The position numbers and the translations under genes are program-made. Positions 35,090 to 44,086 of a DNA stretch of 64,000 nucleotides are shown here, piece after piece. The notes below the pieces were generated by a model that saw nothing but the letters and a program-made list of their open reading frames with translations, ran no database searches and was not told where the DNA came from. This DNA is from Fructobacillus tropaeoli (lineage in GTDB: Bacteria; Bacillota; Bacilli; Lactobacillales; Lactobacillaceae). The stretch lies in contig NZ_DF968081.1 of NCBI RefSeq assembly GCF_001047135.2, positions 114,611-178,610 of the forward strand. Reading direction: 5' to 3'. Position 1 is the first letter of the stretch. Each line of letters begins with the position of its first letter.

Positions 35090-35117
35090 TTGACTCATAT
35101 TTTTTTAATGCTATACT
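35090..35117 (+). promoter_or_regulatory. Promoter of the methionine salvage operon
   Basis: TTGACT (35090-35095), 16 bases, TATACT (35112-35117). The T-box leader starts right after it. Confidence 0.82.
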
Positions 35118-35124
35118 CATAACC

Positions 35125-35417
35125 AAGATAACAACTGCAGTGATTGGATGAGTAATCCGCAAGCGATTCTACAGAAAACCGTGATTTGATGAGACACGGT
35201 GGATTGGCTACGGATGAAAATGGTCCAGGAGCGGTTCATAGTGCGGCGAGTACTTTGTGATAAGCCGGCTACGGTTAACAACCGTTATCATGTTGCGATA
35301 TAGCCCCCATTGGTGTATCGACTAAGGCTGGTCACAAGACCAGTGAAGTAGAGTGGTACAGCGTTTACATGCGCCTCTAGGTTCAGATTGAAAAATCTAA
35401 ACCTGGGGGCGCTTTTT
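35125..35417 (+). promoter_or_regulatory. T-box leader of the MetE-like operon
   Basis: A leader of about 290 bases carries an AGAGTGGTACAGCG core at 35350-35363, a variant of the T-box AGGGTGGNACCGCG. It ends with the terminator GCGCC-AGGTT-AGATT/AATCT-AACCT-GGCGC and TTTTT (35371-35417). A long stem I region precedes. The downstream genes all handle methionine or S-methylmethionine, so the sensed tRNA is most likely tRNA-Met. An ATG lies in the expected specifier area (about 35215), but I did not prove its place in the fold. Confidence 0.88.
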
Positions 35418-35442
35418 AGTGTATAGAAAAAGGAGAAGAGAC

Positions 35443-36585
35443 ATGACAGAAACAGCAGTAGCAACATTGACCAAGACCCCCGTTCATTTTGATATCGTGG
35501 GTTCGTTCTTACGACCAGCCCGCTTAAAGCAAGCCCAACAAGACTTCGCCGACGGCAAAATCAGCCAAGCTGACTTGACTAAAATTCAAGATGAAGAAAT
35601 CAAGGACCTCGTCGAAAAGGAAGTCAAGGCCGGTCTCCACTACGTGTCAGATGGTGAATTCCGTCGTCACTGGTGGCACTTGGATACCTTCTGGGGCTTT
35701 GAAGGTATTAAAAAGACAAATGTCGCCCACGGCTACCTTTTCCACGATGTTGAAACGCGCGCCGAATCAGCCCAAGTCGACGGTAAGATTCGCTTTACAA
35801 AAGACCATCCTGATTTGAAGGCCTTCTTATACTTGCAGGAAATCACCAAGGATTTGGATGTTATCCCCCGTCAAAGCATCCCCTCTCCAGCCCAGGCCTA
35901 CGCTGAATTGGTTCGCGGCGAGGAAAACATTGCTGTTTTGAATGAGTTTTACCCAAATCACGAAGACCTTATCACTGATTTGACCACCGCCTATCACGAC
36001 CTCTACTTGGCCCTCTATGAAGCTGGTTGTCGCGATATTAAGTTGGATGACTGTACTTGGGGTATGCTCTCCGACACTGATTTCTGGGCAGAACAAAACA
36101 TCGACCAAAAGGGTGTTGATGAACTTCAGGCAGAATACCTAAAGATCAATAACCTGTCATTGGAAAACTTGCCAGAAGACCTCCGTGTTAGCACACACGT
36201 TTGCCGCGGAAACTATGCCTCAACTTGGGCAGCAACTGGTGGCTATGATACTGTTGCCGATACCCTCTTAGCTCAAGAAAACGTCGAATCCTTCTACTTG
36301 GAATTCGATGACGACCGTTCTGGCGACTTTGCACCATTGGCAAAGGTTCCTGCCGGCAAGGAAGTTGTTTTGGGCTTGGTAACTTCAAAGAAGCCTGAGC
36401 TAGAAGACCCTCAAGTTTTGATTGACCGGGTCAAGGAAGCTAGCCAATACGTTCCTTTGGAAAACTTGGCTTTGAGTACACAATGCGGTTTCGCTTCGAC
36501 TGAAGAAGGCAACCACCTAACAGAAGATGAACAATGGGCCAAGATTAAATTAGTTGTCGACACGGCCGAAAAAATTTGGGGATAG
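35443..36585 (+). CDS. Cobalamin-independent methionine synthase-like protein (MetE C-terminal domain family)
   Basis: This 380-residue protein is equivalent to the catalytic C-terminal half of MetE, as in the YxjG/YxjH type. The zinc-binding residues are recognisable: His and Cys in STHVCRGN near 245, Glu in FYLEFDDDRSGDF near 284 and Cys in LSTQCGFAS near 347. The start GSFLRPARLK and the box YVSDGEFRRHWWHLDTFWG are typical of this group. It probably methylates homocysteine (or a related thiol) from a methyl donor, possibly with a partner for the folate. AGGAGAAG precedes the ATG at 35443. It is first after the T-box. Confidence 0.87.
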   Translation: MTETAVATLTKTPVHFDIVGSFLRPARLKQAQQDFADGKISQADLTKIQDEEIKDLVEKEVKAGLHYVSDGEFRRHWWHLDTFWGFEGIKKTNVAHGYLFHDVETRAESAQVDGKIRFTKDHPDLKAFLYLQEITKDLDVIPRQSIPSPAQAYAELVRGEENIAVLNEFYPNHEDLITDLTTAYHDLYLALYEAGCRDIKLDDCTWGMLSDTDFWAEQNIDQKGVDELQAEYLKINNLSLENLPEDLRVSTHVCRGNYASTWAATGGYDTVADTLLAQENVESFYLEFDDDRSGDFAPLAKVPAGKEVVLGLVTSKKPELEDPQVLIDRVKEASQYVPLENLALSTQCGFASTEEGNHLTEDEQWAKIKLVVDTAEKIWG

Positions 36586-36599
36586 GTGGACACTAATTC

Positions 36600-38240
36600 A
36601 TGAAACAATGGCAAAAATGGACGGTAGCAGCCGCCCTAGTAGTGGTTGCCGGTGGAGGACTGGCAACCTTTAATCATTTTAAGACGAATGCCTCTAAGGA
36701 AGACTCCGTTCTGAATTACTCTTTAGATAGCGATATCCAAACGCTTGATATCTCCAAAAGTTCGGACCAGTACTCCACCACCATCTTGGGTAACACCGAA
36801 TCGAACTTGCTGCGGCTGAATGCCAAGGGCGAACCAGTTCCTGATTTGGCCAAGTCCTACAGCGTTTCAAGCGACGGTCTCACCTACACCGTCCAGTTAC
36901 GGTCTGGGCTGAAATGGTCAGACGGCTCTGAACTAGCAGCCAAGGACTTCGTCTACTCCTGGCAACGGTTAGCCGACCCAAAGACCGGTTCCCAATACGC
37001 CTACCTGACTTCGGGTGTGAAAAATGCCGACGATATCATGGCGGGCAAAAAGCCAGTATCATCATTGGGCGTGACGGCCAAGGGTGATACGTTAACCTTT
37101 AAGCTTGAAAAGCCCATGCAGCAATTCAATTACCTACTGAGTTTCGCCCAGTTAATGCCACAGAAGGAATCCTACGTCAAGGATCAGGGTTCCCATTACG
37201 GTACCACCGCGAAAAATCAGATTTACTCTGGCCCCTATAAGTTGGAGGGTTGGAATGGAACCAACGAGTCCTTCAAGATGGTCAAGAATCCTGATTACTG
37301 GGATGCGAAAAACGTCAAAACCAAGCAGGTTAACTGGCAGGTTATCAAAAATCCAGAAAGTGCCATCAAACTTTATCAGCAAGGCAAAGTTGATCGCGCA
37401 AAAATCTACGGTACACCAGAAATTTACGAAGCCAATAAGAATAATAAGGCGGCAACAACGACACCACTGGCTGTTTCTTCCTACCTCGAATACAACCAGG
37501 CCAAGAATCCATTCTTAGCAAACCAAAAGATTCGTCAGGCATTGAACCTGGCAACTAATCGCCAAGCACTGGCTGATCAGGCCAGTGGTGGTACTCGTTA
37601 CGCCGCAACAGGTCTGGTGCCAAAGAACTTGGTCAAGGCCACGAACGGCCAAGACCTGGCCAGCTACGTTAACCCTGGTTACAAATACGATCCAACACAA
37701 GCCAAGAAGCTCTTTAAGGAAGGTCTTCAAGAAGTTAATAAGGGCAAGATGAACGTGACAATTGAAACCGATGCCGATGCAGTCGTTTCCAAGAGTACCG
37801 TTGATTACCTTAAGCAGGCTTGGGAATCAACTTTCGGCTCTGACATCTCTGTCACGGAAAAGATTGTCCCAATCAAGCAGCGGATGCAAGATGCCCAGAA
37901 CGGTAACTTCGATATCACCTTAACCAACTGGACTGGTGATTACCAAGATGGTGTCAGCTACTACAACATGTTCAAAACGCCAACGACTGGTACTAATAGT
38001 GGTCAATTCAAGAATGATGCCTTTACGGCCGCTGTTAATCAAGCGGAAAATCAGGATGCCAATAAGCCGGCAGCCCGAGACGCTGATTTCAAGAAGGCTG
38101 AAGCCGCTTTGAAGGACCAAGCAAACTTGAACCCATTGTATTCATGGAAGCGTATTATCCTGAATCGACCAAATGTGAAGGGTGTTGTCTTGAACCCAAC
38201 CGGTCTGCAGCTGGACTTGACCCACGCTTACCGCGACTAA
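36600..38240 (+). CDS. Peptide-type ABC solute-binding protein (OppA family), membrane-anchored
   Basis: This 546-residue family 5 binding protein has a single hydrophobic N-terminal helix (about 8-26). Family marks are NTESNLLRLNAKGEPVPDLA, then YTVQLRSGLKWSDGSELAAKDFVYSWQR-like text (near 97-122) and IRQALNLATNRQAL near 325. As in the other binding proteins of this window there is no lipobox cysteine. It lies 14 bases after the MetE-like gene, without any oppB, C, D or F gene. It must therefore borrow a permease elsewhere. The operon context suggests it brings Met-containing peptides. Confidence 0.88.
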   Translation: MKQWQKWTVAAALVVVAGGGLATFNHFKTNASKEDSVLNYSLDSDIQTLDISKSSDQYSTTILGNTESNLLRLNAKGEPVPDLAKSYSVSSDGLTYTVQLRSGLKWSDGSELAAKDFVYSWQRLADPKTGSQYAYLTSGVKNADDIMAGKKPVSSLGVTAKGDTLTFKLEKPMQQFNYLLSFAQLMPQKESYVKDQGSHYGTTAKNQIYSGPYKLEGWNGTNESFKMVKNPDYWDAKNVKTKQVNWQVIKNPESAIKLYQQGKVDRAKIYGTPEIYEANKNNKAATTTPLAVSSYLEYNQAKNPFLANQKIRQALNLATNRQALADQASGGTRYAATGLVPKNLVKATNGQDLASYVNPGYKYDPTQAKKLFKEGLQEVNKGKMNVTIETDADAVVSKSTVDYLKQAWESTFGSDISVTEKIVPIKQRMQDAQNGNFDITLTNWTGDYQDGVSYYNMFKTPTTGTNSGQFKNDAFTAAVNQAENQDANKPAARDADFKKAEAALKDQANLNPLYSWKRIILNRPNVKGVVLNPTGLQLDLTHAYRD

Positions 38241-38283
38241 CCCTTGGTAAATCATTTAATCAATTCATTCTAGGAGCAACATT

Positions 38284-39702
38284 ATTAAAACAGCAGAGCA
38301 AAACCAATCGATGAACACCAACCAGCTGATTGCACTGTCACTGGGTGGCGTGATTGGGACCGGGATTTTTATGAGTCCCGGTTATTTCATTAAAAGTGCC
38401 GGTGCCATCGGAACGGTGATTGCCTACCTGATTGGGGCCATCCTCGTTTGCCTGGTCATGCAGTGTCTCAGTGAATTGTCTGTTCATCAGCCAACCACGG
38501 GCGCCTTCCACGATTACGCCAACCAGTATATCAATCCCGGTGTCGGCTTCGTTGTCGCCTGGCTATACTGGCTCACCTGGACCATTGCATTAGGATCTAA
38601 CCTGTTAACGATGGGCGTCTTAATGCAACGTTGGTTCCCGCAAGAACCAACATGGCTTTGGTGTCTCTTCTTTGGCCTCATCATGTTCATTTTGAACATT
38701 GGCAACCTTTCTTGGTTCTCCAAGAGTGAATCCATCACTTCCTGGGTCAAAACGTTCGCCCTCCTCTTCTTTATCGTTATTGGCTTTTTAATGGTCACCC
38801 GATTAATTCCCGGTCACCATATTCAAACTGCCGCTAACTTTGGCGAATTAACCAAGAACGGCTGGTTCCCACACGGCATCGGGCCCATTTTAGCCACCGT
38901 TTTGACCGCTAATTTTGCCTATTCTGGGGCCGAAATGATTGGCGTGGCCGCTGGCGAAACCAAGAACCCGGAAAAATCTATTCCAAAGGCCAGTCGTAGA
39001 ACCCTTGTTTTGCTGATTACGCTCTTTATTGGTGCCATCTTAATCATGGGTGCCCTCTTAGCACCTTCCGATAACGCCCTGGCAACGAGTCCCTTTGTGG
39101 CCATCTTGGGTCAAGCCGGTATTCCTGGCGCTGCTGATATCATGAACGCGATTTTAATTATCACGCTGTTCTCAGCTTCAAACGCCGGTGTCTTTGCCGC
39201 CTCACGGATGATTTGGTCACTAGCCGATAAAGGTGAAATTTCCCCTAAGTTCGGTAAGTTAAGTCGTCATGGACTTCCGGTTTACGGCTTAATCCTAACA
39301 ATGGCCGGCGGTGCCTTGTCCCTCCTCTCCAGTATTTACGCAGCACAAACGCTCTATTTAGCCCTCAACGCTCTTTCGGCCTTTGCTGTTGTCGCAGTCT
39401 GGATTGTGATTGCTTGGGCGCAATTAAACTTCCGTAAGCAGTACCAAAAAGAGCACGATATCAAGGACCTGAAATACAAAGCACCCCTTTATCCGTTAAC
39501 GCCAATTGTCGTCATTATCGCCTGCCTCGCTTCCATTATTGGCATCGGCTTTGACCCCAACCAACGGATTGCCCTGATTATCGGCGTTCCCTTTTCACTC
39601 TTTTTGTACGGTTACTACCAAATTTTTCAAACTAAAAGTAAAGGACAACATCACCATGAATTTTCACGATTGGGCCAAACAACAGAAGACGATTTTATTT
39701 GA
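38284..39702 (+). CDS. mmuP: Amino acid permease, probable S-methylmethionine transporter; apparent ATT start
   Basis: This 472-residue APC-family permease has about twelve helices. The helix 1 box LSLGGVIGTGIFMSPGY is followed by AGAIGTVIAYLIGAI; ANFAYSGAEMIGVAAGETKNP lies in helix 6. Position before mmuM suggests S-methylmethionine uptake. The first ATG in frame (38311) has no ribosome site and would cut off the N-terminal tail (KTAEQNQSMNTNQLI) normally seen in this family. AGGAG at 38272-38276 lies seven bases before an in-frame ATT at 38284, with no stop between. I therefore place the start at this ATT, which is a rare initiator. Confidence 0.82.
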   Translation: MKTAEQNQSMNTNQLIALSLGGVIGTGIFMSPGYFIKSAGAIGTVIAYLIGAILVCLVMQCLSELSVHQPTTGAFHDYANQYINPGVGFVVAWLYWLTWTIALGSNLLTMGVLMQRWFPQEPTWLWCLFFGLIMFILNIGNLSWFSKSESITSWVKTFALLFFIVIGFLMVTRLIPGHHIQTAANFGELTKNGWFPHGIGPILATVLTANFAYSGAEMIGVAAGETKNPEKSIPKASRRTLVLLITLFIGAILIMGALLAPSDNALATSPFVAILGQAGIPGAADIMNAILIITLFSASNAGVFAASRMIWSLADKGEISPKFGKLSRHGLPVYGLILTMAGGALSLLSSIYAAQTLYLALNALSAFAVVAVWIVIAWAQLNFRKQYQKEHDIKDLKYKAPLYPLTPIVVIIACLASIIGIGFDPNQRIALIIGVPFSLFLYGYYQIFQTKSKGQHHHEFSRLGQTTEDDFI

Positions 39703-40576
39703 TAGTTCAATGGGACTTGGACTGAGTAACCAGGGTTTTGATACGAATAACCCCCTCTGGACAGCCAAAGCATTGATTACGGACCCCGATAAGGTCTACC
39801 AAGTTCACCTTGACTTTTTTAATGCCGGATCCAACATCACCACGACTGATTCTTACCAAGCATCAACCGCTGGTTTTGCCAAGCAGGGTCTAGGACAAGA
39901 CGAGGCCGAAAAGCTAATCAAGCAGTCCGTCGCCTTGGCAGAAAAAGCCAGCTTTGATAGCACTGGCGAGCAAGATAAGTGGGTGGCCGGCAATATCGGC
40001 CCCTACGGTGCCTATCTCGCCAACGGTGCCGAATATACCGGTGACTATGGCGAGATTACAGATGACGATTTAAGGGCCTTTCATGAAGACCGTCTTCAAT
40101 GGTTGGTTGAGGCTGGCAGTGACTTGATTGCCGTCCAGACTGTTCCTAGCTTTGCTGAAATCAAGGTGCTCTGTCAATTGTTAAATCAGTACCCAGATGT
40201 TGACGTCCTCTTTACCTGTTCGTTAAAGGACAGCCAACACATCAGTGATGGCACTGATTTACGAGAAGTGCAAGCCGTATTGGAAGCACAAGAAAACGTT
40301 ATCGCCTATGGCTTCAACTGCTTTAAGCCTGAATTTACGGAAAATGCACTCGACTACGTGACGGCGACTGCTAAGACTGATAAAGCCATCGCAGTCGCTC
40401 CCAATGCTGGTGCCGACTATGACCCCGTCACGAAAACCTGGGGCGAGCCAAACGAAAAAATCTTTTCGGAAAAAGCACCAAGCTGGCGTCGTCACGGCGC
40501 TTCTTGGATTAGTGGTTGCTGCGAGATGATTCCCGCAGAGTTGAAGAATGTTCGCACCGTCCTCTTTGAAAAATGA
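39656..40576 (+). CDS. mmuM: Homocysteine S-methyltransferase
   Basis: This 306-residue enzyme of the BHMT family moves a methyl group from S-methylmethionine to homocysteine, giving two Met. The N-terminal LFDSSMGLGLSNQGFD, the Cys near residue 222 in YGFNCFKPEF and the Cys-Cys pair of WISGCCEMIP near 285 form the zinc site. It starts 47 bases inside the end of mmuP in another frame. AAAGGA lies upstream of the ATG, so the overlap looks genuine. It completes the Met salvage operon. Confidence 0.93.
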   Translation: MNFHDWAKQQKTILFDSSMGLGLSNQGFDTNNPLWTAKALITDPDKVYQVHLDFFNAGSNITTTDSYQASTAGFAKQGLGQDEAEKLIKQSVALAEKASFDSTGEQDKWVAGNIGPYGAYLANGAEYTGDYGEITDDDLRAFHEDRLQWLVEAGSDLIAVQTVPSFAEIKVLCQLLNQYPDVDVLFTCSLKDSQHISDGTDLREVQAVLEAQENVIAYGFNCFKPEFTENALDYVTATAKTDKAIAVAPNAGADYDPVTKTWGEPNEKIFSEKAPSWRRHGASWISGCCEMIPAELKNVRTVLFEK

Positions 40577-40585
40577 TTACCTTTG

Positions 40586-40617
40586 AGAAAGCCCGTTCGG
40601 TTGAACGGGCTTTTTTG
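40586..40617 (+). terminator. Terminator of the methionine salvage operon
   Basis: AGCCCGTTC and GAACGGGCT with a GGTT loop, then six T, immediately after mmuM. Confidence 0.92.
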
Positions 40618-40663
40618 ACCCCCGTCTTGTATAATCTAAATACGATAATTTTGGAGAAATGCA

Positions 40664-41083
40664 ATGCAACTTTATTTTTTATGCACTGGTAACTCATCAC
40701 GCAGCCAGTTTGCCGAGACCTACGCCCGCTACTATGCACCGGCCGACTGGTCAATCAAAAGCGCTGGAACAATGCCCCATGGGGTCCATCCCAAGACCAT
40801 CGAGGTGTTAAATCAGGAAGGGTTTGATACCAGTCGTCTAACATCAGATGCCATTGATGATGATTTTTTAAACTCAGCCGACTACGTCGTAACACTTTGC
40901 GGTGATGCCCGAGATCATTGTCCAATTACTCCGGACTCCGTCCAGAAAGTGCATTTCCTATTAACAGACCCTGCTGGGGTAACCGGTTCCGATGAAGAAA
41001 TTACTGCTTTTTTCAAAGAAACCGCTGCAGAAATCAAACAATTAATGCAGACATTCATCACCGATATACAAAAAAACGCCTAA
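40664..41083 (+). CDS. arsC: Arsenate reductase, thioredoxin-linked (LMW phosphatase fold)
   Basis: This 139-residue protein begins with the phosphate loop FLCTGNSSRSQ (C-x5-R, Cys near residue 7). It carries the two resolving Cys in TLCGDARDHCP near residues 78-85, with the spacing of Staphylococcus pI258 ArsC. The general acid is Asp in LTDPAG near 104. It reduces arsenate to arsenite with thioredoxin. GGAG precedes the ATG. No arsB or arsR is next to it; it is alone between two terminators. Confidence 0.9.
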   Translation: MQLYFLCTGNSSRSQFAETYARYYAPADWSIKSAGTMPHGVHPKTIEVLNQEGFDTSRLTSDAIDDDFLNSADYVVTLCGDARDHCPITPDSVQKVHFLLTDPAGVTGSDEEITAFFKETAAEIKQLMQTFITDIQKNA

Positions 41084-41117
41084 GGACAACTTCTGAAGAA
41101 GCCCTAGGCGTTTTTTT
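41070..41117. terminator. Bidirectional terminator between arsC and kup
   Basis: AAAAAACGCCTA-GG and CC-TAGGCGTTTTTTT are long complementary arms around a loop of about 16 bases. It serves arsC (+) and kup (-). Confidence 0.9.
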
Positions 41118-41133
41118 ACTAGCTAAAATTATT

Positions 41134-43251
41134 TTATTCGTGATGGTGATCATCGTGGCGGTGAGGGTGTTCATCCCCATCTTGACGACGCTTCTTATCG
41201 ATTGGGCTCACCGGATCATCGATTCGGCGGTTCCACCGATCCATCTTTGGCATCTGATTTTTAACTTCCAGCTGCCGCAACTTTGAGACTGTCTTGTGCT
41301 CGATAAAGAGTGGCACAACCTCTTCAACCGTATCACTCAAGCGCAAGCGATAGAAGTAACGGAGGTGGACAGAGTGGGATTGCAACCAAATGCGGCCACC
41401 GATTAAGAACCGGTCCCATGATGAAATCTTGGAGACGGCCTTCAAATCCGTGTAGTAATTATTGGTAATCACATACTTAAAGTCACCAATACTCCGGTTC
41501 TTATCCAGTCCGTAGCGAATCTTTTGTGGTTCCAGTACACCCTGCTTAACCAAAACCTTGGCAATTTGGTGAATGTAGTATTCAACTTGTGGGTCAACCT
41601 TGAAACCAAGATTCAAAACAACTCGAACCATATTTTGGCTACCCATCAAATCAACCGAATAGCTCTTTTCGTATGGATTAATGGATTCACGAATCGTGAC
41701 GAACCAGTAAACCTTGGCCCGCTTTGGCCGGGCCCCCAATAGCGAGTAGATGACTGATTTCTTAATTTGATAATCGTCATGAACGTTAACAATATAAACC
41801 AGGTTCTTCGCCATCAATGGCTCTTCTGAGTCGTTAGACAACTGCATCAACTGACGGCGGTAGTCCTTCAAGGACAAATAATCGTTGTTATAAGACAGTG
41901 CTTCGCGGCGCTTGTTTCCATAGAACCAGAAAACCATCACCGACAAAATCAGCAACATCAAGATCACCGTGAAATATCCACCGTGAATGAACTTACCAAG
42001 ACTGGCAATCAAGAAGAGTGTTTCCAGCAAACCGAATGGAACGGCAAACAGAATGGCCAAACTTGTGCGCGTCTTAAAGCGAATAAACTCAAACAACAAC
42101 GTCGTTGTCATCAGCATCGTAACCGTGATGGCCAGACCATAGGCTGATTCCATGTTATGAGAAGTCTGGAAAAGCACAACCACGACCACACCGGCGACAA
42201 AGAGCATCCAGTTAACAATCGAGATGTACATTTGACCACGGAAATCGTTCGGATAAGTAATCCGCAACCGTGGCATAATCTTCAGCGAAATGGCCTCCGA
42301 TACCAAAGTAAAGGCACCTGTAATCAAAGCCTGTGAAGCAATGACGGCTGCAATGGTACTCAAGATAACGCCGACCAGTCGCCACTGGTTTGGCAAGATA
42401 TCAAAGAAGAGGTTCAGGTTTGAACCACTCGCGTTGTGCATGATTACCCATGCCCCTTGTCCCATATAGTTCAAAACCAATGTGACATACACAAATGGCC
42501 AACTCAAATAAATATTGCGCTTACCAACGTGTCCCATGTCCGAATACAGTGCCTCGGCACCGGTTGTGGCCAAGAAGATATTTCCTAAAATAAAAATACC
42601 TAGGCGGTTATCCGGACTGAACAGAGTCTGTACGGCGTAAACAGGCGAAAGGGCCTTTAAAATCTCTGGATATTGAATGACTTGTAACAGGCCAAAGAAA
42701 CCAATAAAGGTAAACCAAATGAGCATCATTGGACCAAACATTCGACCGATTTTGGTTGTTCCCTTCCGTTGCAAAGTAAAGACGACCAACAAAATCGTCA
42801 ACACCACCGGCACAACGAAATCAATTCCCGTTGGGAACATCAGCGAGCCAAACTTTTGCCCCTCTAGCCCTTCAACGGCAGACGTGACCGTCACAGCCGG
42901 GGTCAAAGCCCCATCGGCCAGCAAGGCTGCCCCACCGACCATGGCCGGGATAATCAGCCACTTCATGTTCCGATTGCGAACCTTACTATACAGGGAGAAG
43001 ATACCACCTTCACCGTGGTTATCCGCCTGCAGGGCAATTAAGACATACTTAACCGTCGTAATTAACATCAAAGTCCAAAAAACAAGGGAAATTGACCCAA
43101 TTACCAGGTTCTTCATATTGTCGGTATGTGCATTGCCGGCAATAATGGCATTCATGGTATATAGTGGGGACGTTCCAATGTCACCATAGACAATGCCTAA
43201 GGCGATCAGGAAGCCACCGTACTTTAACCGCTTCTTTGCTGAATCAGTCAT
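41134..43251 (-). CDS. kup: Potassium uptake protein, Kup family
   Basis: This 705-residue potassium importer starts with GIVYGDIGTSPLYT near residue 20, the family hallmark. About twelve membrane helices follow to about residue 455, and then a large cytoplasmic domain of about 200 residues. The C-terminus is His-rich (HPHRHDDHHHE), which could bind divalent metal and is unusual. AGGAGAG lies just upstream of the ATG. It is monocistronic. I looked for a ydaO-type c-di-AMP riboswitch upstream and did not recognise one. Confidence 0.95.
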   Translation of the reverse strand: MTDSAKKRLKYGGFLIALGIVYGDIGTSPLYTMNAIIAGNAHTDNMKNLVIGSISLVFWTLMLITTVKYVLIALQADNHGEGGIFSLYSKVRNRNMKWLIIPAMVGGAALLADGALTPAVTVTSAVEGLEGQKFGSLMFPTGIDFVVPVVLTILLVVFTLQRKGTTKIGRMFGPMMLIWFTFIGFFGLLQVIQYPEILKALSPVYAVQTLFSPDNRLGIFILGNIFLATTGAEALYSDMGHVGKRNIYLSWPFVYVTLVLNYMGQGAWVIMHNASGSNLNLFFDILPNQWRLVGVILSTIAAVIASQALITGAFTLVSEAISLKIMPRLRITYPNDFRGQMYISIVNWMLFVAGVVVVVLFQTSHNMESAYGLAITVTMLMTTTLLFEFIRFKTRTSLAILFAVPFGLLETLFLIASLGKFIHGGYFTVILMLLILSVMVFWFYGNKRREALSYNNDYLSLKDYRRQLMQLSNDSEEPLMAKNLVYIVNVHDDYQIKKSVIYSLLGARPKRAKVYWFVTIRESINPYEKSYSVDLMGSQNMVRVVLNLGFKVDPQVEYYIHQIAKVLVKQGVLEPQKIRYGLDKNRSIGDFKYVITNNYYTDLKAVSKISSWDRFLIGGRIWLQSHSVHLRYFYRLRLSDTVEEVVPLFIEHKTVSKLRQLEVKNQMPKMDRWNRRIDDPVSPIDKKRRQDGDEHPHRHDDHHHE

Positions 43252-43835
43252 TTCTTCTCTCCTATAAAATCAGTCATTGACGGTCACTTTCTTCATGACT
43301 TTTGAGTGCCTCAAAGAACTAATCTAATTTAGATAAAAGTATTTTTTCAATCTATTTTCTTGGTTCTCAAATCGTTTTTCCAACATCAGAAGCACTTTTG
43401 TCGCGCAACTTTTTTCTACCAATCAAAGGAGAGTTTAACTCGCTTAGAAAGAATATACAAGGAAAAATAATGCTTTTCATTAGTTCATTTTTACCACTAT
43501 TTTACTTTTATTTCAACAAGCACTAATTTAGAAGCAAAGTATCAGCATTTAATGGCGCAAATGAAGTCCTGACAGGTAAGCGGTTATATTAAATTCATTT
43601 CGAAAATATCAATCCTATCAGGCCTGCTTGAGCATCATCTTACTTGCATCGGTGCTGAACTGCGACCAACCTAGCCTACCTGTCAACATCAGAAAGGCAA
43701 TAGCTACTAGAACAACCACTGTCAGCTCACCCAAAAATAAAAGACATCACCGTCATCATGAAAAGCACTATCTTTTAACTCAGATAGTAACACATGGATC
43801 AGGTGATGTTTTTTTGATACTAACGGTAATCGCTC
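43252..43835. other. Intergenic region of 584 bases upstream of kup
   Basis: It holds the kup upstream region, A/T-rich with no clear promoter, and the terminator at 43744-43815. Between them a short minus-strand frame (43618-43734, about 38 codons) codes for a hydrophobic segment and a short charged tail. It has no clear ribosome site, so I do not call it a gene; see findings. Confidence 0.6.
43744..43815. terminator. Large terminator after the glutamine-type ABC operon 1
   Basis: Outer arms ACATCACC (43744-43751) and GGTGATGT (43802-43809) enclose an inner hairpin ACTATCT/AGATAGT. T tracts lie on both sides (TTTTTTT on the plus strand, TCTTTTATTTTT on the minus strand). Confidence 0.65.
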
Positions 43836-44063
43836 TTAGTCATTATCGAAGTTATCACGAGCAGCTTGCGCCCATACTTCATCGACCATATTGTTTAGGC
43901 CACGCTGGTCCCCAGCGATGCTTTTTTGAACAGCCAAACTCACATCCGATGCAAAGGCGGCTGGTGACTTAATATGATTAACCACAGCAAAGGTCATCAA
44001 CACAGCAAAAAAAGCTGAGGCCACGGCAGCAATAATTTTTGATTTTTTCTTTGGATCGAACAT
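43836..44063 (-). CDS. Small single-span or secreted protein, unknown
   Basis: This 75-residue protein has a basic start (MFDPKKKSK), a hydrophobic helix at about 10-29, a possible signal-peptidase site after AAFA near residue 38 and an acidic C-terminal half. AAGGAC with seven to eight bases of spacing precedes the ATG. It lies 23 bases after the last permease gene of operon 1 and before the terminator, so it should be co-transcribed. Operon 2 has no counterpart. I do not recognise a family. Confidence 0.6.
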   Translation of the reverse strand: MFDPKKKSKIIAAVASAFFAVLMTFAVVNHIKSPAAFASDVSLAVQKSIAGDQRGLNNMVDEVWAQAARDNFDND

Positions 44064-44086
44064 AGGCGCTGTCCTTTTGTCTTACT

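Noticed and set aside
43252..43500. c-di-AMP (ydaO-type) riboswitch upstream of kup
   Set aside because: Expected from other Gram-positive potassium transporters, but I could not find the conserved GGG-rich and CGCTTAAT-like parts.
43628..43972. Plus-strand frame of 114 codons upstream of kup
   Set aside because: Antisense to the small minus-strand gene and crossing a terminator; composition is not protein-like.
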